Source: an uncultured Candidatus Poseidoniales archaeon
GTDB taxonomy: Archaea > Thermoplasmatota > Poseidoniia > Poseidoniales > Poseidoniaceae
Direction: 5' to 3'
DNA length: 50,891 nt
Assembly: GCA_905182125.1 (NCBI GenBank)
Contig: CAJJAV010000016.1
Coordinates: forward strand, 1-50,891
The notes under the pieces are model-generated. The model saw only the letters and a program-made list of their open reading frames with translations, ran no database searches and was not told where the DNA came from. Shown here piece by piece: positions 45,384-50,891 of the stretch; positions within the stretch are counted from its first letter, which is position 1; the number at the start of each line of letters is the position of its first letter. The position numbers were made by a program, and so were the translations under genes.

Positions 45384-46306
45384 GATGCTTCCTCGCCCTT
45401 TGCCTGTTGACTTTGAGCGAGTGCAACACCACCGACAATGAGCACGAATGAGATGAGCAGCGGCACACCGAGCTTCTCATCCAACAACAACCAGCCGCTG
45501 AAGATACCGAACGGTGGTACCAAGTAGACGTAGAGGGCGCTCTTTCCTGCACCAATTGTTCTGATGCCATCAGCAAACCAGACGTAGGAAATGACGGTTG
45601 AAAAGACAGCTAAAAACACCAAAGAAATCCAACCGTAGAGGTTCGGGTCAGGCCATCCAACATACCAGGTCTCAACCGCAACCATTGGTGTGAGCAGCAA
45701 AAATCCAACCACGGATGACCAAACGGTCAGTTGCAACGGTGAAAGCGATTCAGTTGCATCGGGTGCGGGTGTGGTCATCGCTTTCTTCATCAAAATGCTG
45801 TTGCAAGCCCATGACAAGGCTGCAGCTGCAATCAGAAGGTCGCCCAAAGCCCGCTCATTGAACGGGATGTCGACGTTTGGTGAATACAGGAATAGAATCG
45901 TCACACCGATGATGCCCATAGCCAAGCCAGTTCCGAGTCGCCAATTCATGCGTTCATTGAGGAAGAAAATTGCTAACAGAGCGGTAAAGAATGGATTGAA
46001 CGTGATCATCAAAGAAGCATCTCCCGCGGCGGTATACTGCATTCCAAACATGAAAAATGCCTGGTAAACAACCGTTGAGAAAGAACCCAATCCAAGCGAT
46101 TCGTTTCCATTCGCCTCGAGTTGGAAACACCCAATTATTCGTGAAGAAAAGGAGCGCTGCAAAGCACGCCAAAGCAACCACATAGCGTGTCCATGCCGCG
46201 ACAAATGGAGCCATCTCCTGCGGCCAGAACTCGCCCTGCGGGCCAGCCGAAGCCCCAGACGGCGGCGACAAAAAGGAGTTTGAGAGTGAACCAACACATG
46301 CTTCAT
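45380..46306 (-). CDS. EamA family (DMT) transporter, N-terminal third frameshifted
   Basis: A ten-helix drug/metabolite transporter. From about 46090 downward the frame is intact, with FSTVVYQAFFMFGMQYTAAGDASLMITFNP and the second EamA repeat, ending LAQSQQAKGEEAS. The first 75 residues of this frame (CRRRLGLRLARRASSGRRR) are not membrane-like. Other frames supply VAAVWGFGWPAGRVLA, then EMAPFVAAWTRYVVALACFAALLFF, as expected of EamA. At least three indels, one in a five-T run near 46270, would restore a normal protein. ATG 46306 overlaps the upstream gene's repaired stop as ATGA. Its place between pathway enzymes suggests uptake or efflux of the pathway substrate. Confidence 0.82.
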   Translation of the reverse strand: MKHVLVHSQTPFCRRRLGLRLARRASSGRRRWLHLSRHGHAMWLLWRALQRSFSSRIIGCFQLEANGNESLGLGSFSTVVYQAFFMFGMQYTAAGDASLMITFNPFFTALLAIFFLNERMNWRLGTGLAMGIIGVTILFLYSPNVDIPFNERALGDLLIAAAALSWACNSILMKKAMTTPAPDATESLSPLQLTVWSSVVGFLLLTPMVAVETWYVGWPDPNLYGWISLVFLAVFSTVISYVWFADGIRTIGAGKSALYVYLVPPFGIFSGWLLLDEKLGVPLLISFVLIVGGVALAQSQQAKGEEAS

Positions 46307-46841
46307 TCAAACCGCTCCAAACCAAGTTGGAGCATGCGGGATCGTGGTAGGCCTATTTCTGGTAAACCTGCGGCTGGAGCGTACATCTTCAACGCCTCTC
46401 AAGCGTGCAACATACAGCCCATAGGAGGCTATGTCGTCTGGCAAGTAAGGGGTTGGAACGCCCATTCGGGTGAGGGTTGCGCACGCTGCTTCAGAGTAAA
46501 TGGGGAAGAGGTTGGTGCTAAAATGCATCCATTCCGAAACACGCTGCGCATCGATGTTGTCGAGCGTCAACAGGTGTTCAAGCATGGAGACATCGGGGTA
46601 AGTTGTCGGTTCGAAGCGTCATTTCGACCTCGTTGGTGATGTCTTCTGGCCAAGCAAACGGTTGGTGGTTCGACCATTGGTCAGCGATTCGGATGTGCTC
46701 AAGCGAGGCTTCAGTTTCGATCGAGAACAACGCTTGTGCGTAGCTTTCGTCGTCCACGCTGTCAGCGACCAGAGCCGGTAATGCTCGATAGAAAGCTTCA
46801 CACAACTCAATGTCTACACCGTACAGTGCCACAGGAATCAT
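46303..46841 (-). CDS. Unknown protein following the diiron oxygenase, frameshifted
   Basis: Begins MIPVALYGVDIELCEAFYRALPALV at ATG 46841, seven bases after a GGAGG. A shift near 46610 is needed to continue as FEPTTYPDVSMLEHLLTLDNIDAQRVSEWMHF. Another near 46370 gives YAPAAGLPEIGLPRSRMLQLGLERFE, whose stop overlaps the EamA ATG as ATGA. The repaired protein is about 179 residues, helical, soluble and without cysteine-rich or nucleotide motifs. I do not recognise the family. Its constant coupling to the oxygenase suggests a subunit or accessory factor; that is inference. Confidence 0.65.
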
Positions 46842-48024
46842 AGTAAATCCTCCGGTGAGATATCAGGCCTTTGCCGCCGATGCCGGACGCAATGTGGCGT
46901 GCGGACATTGGCTTGTCAACGACCCATTGTTGCTTGAAGAGTTCTTTGAGGGTCACTTCATCTTCTGGACGAGCGAAGTGGTTGTGCATGTAAGCATCCC
47001 ATTCTTCATCCGAGCCTGTGAAGAGATCGCCTTCAACAGTGCATCGCTTGTTCTTGAATGCTCCAATGCTTCGTTGGAAGTTTTCGTGAGGAACATAGAG
47101 TTTTGTTGCTCCTTCTGGAAGGTAACCACACAGCTTTTGCACTTCACCAACAATTTCATCGTGGTAGTGACCGCGGGCTTCTTCGTTGAGTGTTTCCTTG
47201 TTCACTTCGACGCCTGCTTCGAGTTTCTTACGCTCGTCCCAGCGGCCTTTAACGCCCCAAACATAGGACCAGTGAGCGGATGAAGATGCATCGACACCGA
47301 ACAGATCGTGAGCTGTTGAGACCCACTTGTTGATGTAGCGTTGAAGCAAATCCAACGGGATGACTTCTGCCTTGATCACACGTCGTAGGCCGTTGGAACC
47401 TGTTCCAAGGTGGAATGATTCTTCTTTGAGCATTGGGCCCATGGAAGCTGCGAGTGGCTTGAATGCAGAAGTCGAAAGCATACCAAGTTGGAATTTTCCA
47501 TCTCGGTCCACGAACATGGTGTAGCAGAAGAAGTCGAGCCAATGAGGCATTGGTCGGTTGAAAGCGCCGAGCAAACGGTCGCCATCTTGTGCATTTCGTT
47601 CGAGGAGTTTTTGTGCTTCACGACGTCCTTGTTGTCCAAAGTAAGTCATCAAGAGGTAAGCCATTTGCCAGCCGTGACGTTGTTCTTCAGCCATGATACG
47701 AGCTGCTGCATAGCGGTCGTAATCGGTTGGAGCAGATGCGAGGAGGTGGCGTTGTTGTTCAACCGAAGCGAATTCTGTATCGCCTTGAACAGTGATCATG
47801 CTCACCAGAGCATCACGCATGCTTTGTTGAGGGACTTGAAGGCTTCGTTCCCACTTTGGTCGTCCAGCGTAATCACCGTATTCGATGACATCGCCTGCTC
47901 GGTCCCAATCAAATTGAATCGAGAGGTCAAAGTCGCCCATCCAATCACGGTTGAAACCAACACGGTCTTGCCATTCGGTAAAGTTTGAAACCCAGTCTTC
48001 CCAGGTATTTGGTAGATTGTCCAT
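46807..48024 (-). CDS. BoxB/PaaA-family diiron oxygenase (benzoyl-CoA epoxidase B-like)
   Basis: A ferritin-fold diiron monooxygenase. Iron ligands appear as two ExxH sets: Glu114 and His117 in MAEEQRHGWQMAY, and Glu202 and His205 in MLKEESFHLGTG, with a likely early Glu84. The surrounding sequence (PHWLDFFCYTMFVDRDGKFQL, SSAHWSYVWGVKGR) resembles, from memory, benzoyl-CoA 2,3-epoxidase subunit B more than phenylacetyl-CoA epoxidase A. The 405 residues are shorter than BoxB (about 470). The open frame ends at 46807, but its last 30 residues look wrong; a shift near 46905 gives an ending PDISPEDLL whose stop overlaps the next ATG (46841) as ATGA. No reductase gene (BoxA or PaaE) is adjacent. 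Confidence 0.8.
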   Translation of the reverse strand: MDNLPNTWEDWVSNFTEWQDRVGFNRDWMGDFDLSIQFDWDRAGDVIEYGDYAGRPKWERSLQVPQQSMRDALVSMITVQGDTEFASVEQQRHLLASAPTDYDRYAAARIMAEEQRHGWQMAYLLMTYFGQQGRREAQKLLERNAQDGDRLLGAFNRPMPHWLDFFCYTMFVDRDGKFQLGMLSTSAFKPLAASMGPMLKEESFHLGTGSNGLRRVIKAEVIPLDLLQRYINKWVSTAHDLFGVDASSSAHWSYVWGVKGRWDERKKLEAGVEVNKETLNEEARGHYHDEIVGEVQKLCGYLPEGATKLYVPHENFQRSIGAFKNKRCTVEGDLFTGSDEEWDAYMHNHFARPEDEVTLKELFKQQWVVDKPMSARHIASGIGGKGLISHRRIYYDSCGTVRCRH

Positions 48025-48062
48025 GACACTCCGAGGTACGGGTCTACCTTATTGCCTTTGCG

Positions 48063-48084
48063 AACATGTTCGTACGAACATGTT
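48063..48084. promoter_or_regulatory. Perfect 22-bp palindrome, putative operator
   Basis: Two copies of AACATGTT, each itself palindromic, flank the palindromic CGTACG, so all 22 bases match their reverse complement. It lies 38 bases upstream of the oxygenase ATG and overlaps the stop of the regulator gene, a natural place for an operator controlling the oxygenase operon. Read on the minus strand it could also fold as a terminator hairpin, but no T-run follows. Confidence 0.7.
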
Positions 48085-48684
48085 AGGGGCTACGGCGCCT
48101 GATGTCATCTGCAAAGGCATGGTGCACGGTTGATTCAATACGTTGTAACTGGGCGGAAAGTGTTGATTTGGCCACTTCGAGAACCACTGCAAGTTCAGTC
48201 AAGGTGATTCTTCGTGGCACATCATAGAAGCCTTCTTTCATCGCTGTATCGAACACATAGCGCTGGCGAGGCGTGAGCAGACGATTGGTAACTCCACGTG
48301 TAGACACCAACCGATAAGGGATGTTCTCTTCATCGAACCCGGCAATCAAGGCTCGAACTTTCCCTTGGGCGCATGCAATGGTCCAATCGACCCACCCGTC
48401 GCGGACTTCAAACGGGGTATGGGGGATCACACCAACGCGGAGCAGTGGCTTGAGAAAACCGCCACCTCCAGCGATGATGTCCACCGCAAATTGTCGTTTT
48501 CCAAACGCACGAACCTCTTCGATTCCCGAATGAGTTCCATCGAATTCTTCCCATGTATGGGGGACTTCAAGAGCGGCATGTGCTCTTCGATTCGTAACAC
48601 TGCTGACGGGTGGCTGCGCGTCACATCGCCTGCCCAATGCCCTTCGGGCAATCGAACTTCAATGCGAACTTGCTGCACGCTCAT
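48083..48684 (-). CDS. HTH transcription regulator, bacterio-opsin activator (HTH_10) type, frameshifted
   Basis: The C-terminal HTH_10 domain is intact: LTPRQRYVFDTAMKEGFYDVPRRITLTELA followed by VAKSTLSAQLQRIE. The start is ATG 48684, which overlaps the FBPase stop as ATGA; this frame reads MSVQQVRIEVRLPEGHWAGD and HPSAVLRIEEHMP. After about 48570 the protein continues in the other frame (EEFDGTHSGIEEVRAFGKRQF), so one indel separates the halves. The repaired length is about 200 residues, the usual sensor-plus-HTH form of archaeal Bat-like regulators. It precedes the oxygenase operon and overlaps the 22-bp palindrome, so it is the best candidate to control it. Confidence 0.85.
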
Positions 48685-49716
48685 GGGGTGAGGTTGCTGA
48701 GGTTCCTCTTGAAGGTACTCGCGTCCTTCAGAGGCGTCCGGGTGGTTTCGATTCGGCGGACCGTACCCGATGCCACATCGATGACTTCGCTAAACGTGGT
48801 GGTTGTGCGTGTCTCCCAAGAGATCGCTGCTGGAAGATACCCTTCACAAACACCTGATGCTGCAAAGATTGCGTTTTCGCTCTTGCACAAATCATGCGCT
48901 TCCCATAGACGGGTCAAATCGTCACCGACCATGTTCTCTGCACGTGCTTCTTCTTCCGGAGAACGGAAGACCAGACGTCCTTCGAATACGCCGCCCAAGG
49001 CCACGGATGGCAGTGGCTGAAATGACGCCTTCCGGTGCTGCTCCGATGCCCATGAGCAAATCAAACGGCCCGTCGGGACGGGCTGCCCAAATAGCAGCGG
49101 ATACATCGCCATCGCCCATCAGTTCAAGTTGGGCTCCAGTGGCTCGAATTTCTTTGAAAAGTTCGGTGTGTCGCTCGCGGTCAAGTGCCACAACACGAAC
49201 ATCGCTGACGGCTTTATCGAGGGCCGATGCTGTTTGTTCAAGGTTGTATGCAACCCCGCCATCCAAGCTGATGTGACCAATCAGTTCCGGCCCACCAGCA
49301 ATCTTGTCCATGTAGCAATCAGGAGCGTGAAGCAATGTTCCACGCGGTGCAGCAGCAAGCACGGCAATCGAATTCGGCGAGTTGTCAGCGCAGTTATTGG
49401 TGCATTCAAGCGGATCGACGGCAATGTCAATCTTTGGAGCACCAGCGACACCGACCATGTTTCCTATTTCTTCACCGATGTAGAGCATAGGTGCTTCGTC
49501 TCGCTCACCTTCACCAATGGCAACACGGCCATCAAAAGGCACGTTATCGAAGGTTCGACGCATGGCTTCGACAGCAGCTTCATCAGCCTTATCTTTTTCA
49601 CCAAGACCGCGCCATGCAGCACTGGAAATAGCCGCTTGGTCTACGGCTTCTAAGAAGTGGTGATAGAGGTCGCCGACGCCGCCCATACCAACAGACGAGC
49701 GCGCCCCATCCATCAA
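48681..49716 (-). CDS. glpX: Class II fructose-1,6-bisphosphatase (GlpX type), one frameshift
   Basis: A gluconeogenic phosphatase that converts fructose-1,6-bisphosphate to fructose-6-phosphate. GlpX blocks: AAWRGLGEKDKADEAAVEAMR, VAIGEGERDEAPMLYIGEEIG, HAPDCYMDKIAGGPELIGH and MGIGAAPEGVISATAIRGLGG. After RGLG an extra G in a GGG run near 49000 shifts the frame; the other frame continues GGVFEGRLVFRSPEEEARAE to TGA 48681. The repaired length is about 344, normal. The metal-site segment reads VDPLECTNNCADNSPN, where the family has DPxEGT; the Gly to Cys change and following insert are odd. Most archaea use the bifunctional FBP aldolase/phosphatase, so a GlpX suggests bacterial origin. Confidence 0.88.
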
Positions 49717-49771
49717 TGAAACGGTTGAGGGTGAAGGAGGAATTCATTGCCAAGTTGCACACGATGTGCGC

Positions 49772-50368
49772 TTATTCTTGAGCGGGCGGGCTGTATTTCC
49801 ACAGCTTCGAAGTCACCAAGCACATGATGACTATCTTTCCGAAGTCCCAAAGAAGGAATGGTTCAGTGCCCCAGACATAGGCCTGAGAGAGGGATACGCT
49901 GTACGCTGAAGCAAGCCAAAGTGTGCCAACCACATAGACTGGAATCATGGCAATGGACCAGCACAAGAGTTGAGCCGGAAGGTCTGCAATGCCAGCTTTG
50001 TACGATCTGTCAAGTCCTTCCGCTACAATAGCAGAAGCAAATGGGAAGGCCAACAGGTAACCACCAGAAGCGACCAACACTCCACCGCTGAACAACATGT
50101 CACCGCCACCGGCGAACACAGAGGCACCAGAAGCACCGACTGCGAGGTAAAGAGCACCGGAAATAAAGGCGTCATTTCGACGCAGGTAAACACCTGTGCC
50201 AAGCACTGCAAATGTTTGCAGGGTAAATGGGACCGGACTGATCGGAGTCAGGAAGGAAATTTGAGCGCACAATGCAGTGAGGCCAGCAAACAAAACCACG
50301 CCTACAGCGCGTTCATTGATGTTGGTGTTTTGATCGCGAAAAGCAAGGTGCCAATGCATTGGATTCAA
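49772..50368 (-). CDS. bioY: BioY family biotin transporter (ECF S-component)
   Basis: The substrate-binding membrane subunit of an ECF-type biotin importer. About 198 residues with six helices. The family blocks are FTLQTFAVLGTGVYLRRNDAFISGALYLAVGASGASVFAGG, with the typical G-rich helix, and GGYLLAFPFASAIVAEG. No ECF ATPase or T-subunit is adjacent; BioY can work alone or with shared modules. ATG 50368 or 50359 may start. Confidence 0.92.
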   Translation of the reverse strand: MNPMHWHLAFRDQNTNINERAVGVVLFAGLTALCAQISFLTPISPVPFTLQTFAVLGTGVYLRRNDAFISGALYLAVGASGASVFAGGGDMLFSGGVLVASGGYLLAFPFASAIVAEGLDRSYKAGIADLPAQLLCWSIAMIPVYVVGTLWLASAYSVSLSQAYVWGTEPFLLWDFGKIVIMCLVTSKLWKYSPPAQE

Positions 50369-50479
50369 AACATGGGAGTCTCACTTGGAAACAACTCTGT
50401 TCGATTTGCAATTCGAACACATGAAGAAAACCAACGTATCCTTCAATGTGTTCAGCAGGTTCTCGCTCAACAATGATGT

Positions 50480-50891
50480 TCATTGACCTTTGAACTTCTC
50501 AACAACCACAATATCAGAAATTGAAGTTCCTGGATACTGGCCTTGATCGTCTTTTTCAATTGACTTCACCATATCGAGAGCGCACAAGAGACCTGCACTG
50601 ACACCTGTGAGTGCTTCCATTTCGATTCCAGTTTTGTAATGAGCTGAGACGCGGACTGTGCATCGAAGTGAATACTGCTCCCATGACCAATTGACTGTAC
50701 AACCCTCTAGAGGGATTGGATGGCAATGAGGAACAATACGTGGAGTATCCTTGACCGCTTGAATCGCTGCGATGGTCGAAGCTTCAAGCACATCCCCTTT
50801 CTTGACTAATTTGTGTTGAATTGCTTCTGCAGAGGCTTGGCTCAAATTGAGTACACCGGTTGCAGTTGCACGTCGTTCAACAATTGGCTTC
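50480..50891 (-). CDS. moaC: Cyclic pyranopterin monophosphate synthase (molybdenum cofactor), 5' end cut by window edge
   Basis: With MoaA it converts GTP-derived 3',8-cH2GTP to cyclic pyranopterin monophosphate. The motif IVPHCHPIPLEGCTVNW carries the active-site His residues, and AHYKTGIEMEALTGVSAGLL the KTGxEMEAL signature; DMVKSIEKDDQG follows. An ATG at 50845 exists, but the frame stays open to the right edge, reading PIVERRATATGVLN, which matches the usual MoaC N-terminus, so the true start lies beyond the window. Confidence 0.93.
   Translation of the reverse strand, partial: KPIVERRATATGVLNLSQASAEAIQHKLVKKGDVLEASTIAAIQAVKDTPRIVPHCHPIPLEGCTVNWSWEQYSLRCTVRVSAHYKTGIEMEALTGVSAGLLCALDMVKSIEKDDQGQYPGTSISDIVVVEKFKGQ

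Noticed and set aside
1-50891. CRISPR array, insertion sequence or rRNA
   Set aside because: No regularly spaced direct repeats, transposase motifs, terminal inverted repeats or rRNA-like sequence were found on reading through.

Overview
The window reads as a stretch of a marine planktonic euryarchaeon, most likely Marine Group II (Candidatus Poseidoniales). This is an inference from gene content: a KEOPS-type Bud32 kinase, a UPF0200 P-loop kinase, an archaellum/type IV pilus-like ATPase with two FlaJ-type membrane proteins, a bacterio-opsin-activator type HTH regulator, and very large secreted proteins with a C-terminal membrane anchor (one a subtilase with calcium-binding thrombospondin type 3 repeats). 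These sit beside many bacterial-looking metabolic genes. No rRNA or other phylogenetic marker is present. Genes are dense and short intergenic gaps are the rule; many gene pairs overlap by ATGA, and several genes use GTG or TTG starts.

Layout. 0-7.7 kb: an ABC exporter divergent from a giant secreted S8 protease. 7.7-10.7 kb: tRNA-Gly(UCC), then a GH1 glycosidase fused to a sugar nucleotidyltransferase, facing a galactokinase-like kinase; together they look like a sugar salvage set. 10.7-14.2 kb: M17 aminopeptidase, secreted M14 carboxypeptidase and a small unknown protein. With the subtilase these suit a protein-degrading heterotroph. 14.4-16.8 kb: a polyamine operon (agmatinase, AdoMet decarboxylase, deoxyhypusine-synthase-like). 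16.9-20.1 kb: a large surface protein and tRNA-Gly(GCC). 20.2-29.9 kb: ArsC, an Mrp/NBP35 ATPase with a DUF971 partner, a PAP2 membrane enzyme with a big external domain, NadA, Bud32, a ferritin-like protein, CrcB, an ITPase and a CPBP protease. 30.1-30.6 kb: an ORFan with a strong hairpin. 30.6-34.7 kb: crotonase, an ABC-2 transporter pair and the UPF0200 kinase. 34.8-39.9 kb: a pilus/archaellum-like secretion operon. 39.9-42.1 kb: a 2-phosphoglycerate-kinase-like protein and an aldehyde dehydrogenase.

42.1-49.7 kb is the most unusual part. It holds a candidate CoA-linked aromatic or acyl degradation cluster: crotonase, 3-hydroxyacyl-CoA dehydrogenase, EamA transporter, an unknown protein, a BoxB/PaaA-family diiron oxygenase and an HTH regulator, with a perfect 22-bp palindrome just upstream of the oxygenase. 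A PD-(D/E)XK nuclease-like gene is inserted in it. Nearly every gene from 42.1 to 49.1 kb carries one or more frameshifts, several at short G or T runs, and correcting them restores family motifs and ATGA start/stop overlaps. I think locally poor consensus sequence is more likely than true decay, although the crotonase has at least six lesions. The window ends with BioY and a MoaC gene cut by the right edge.
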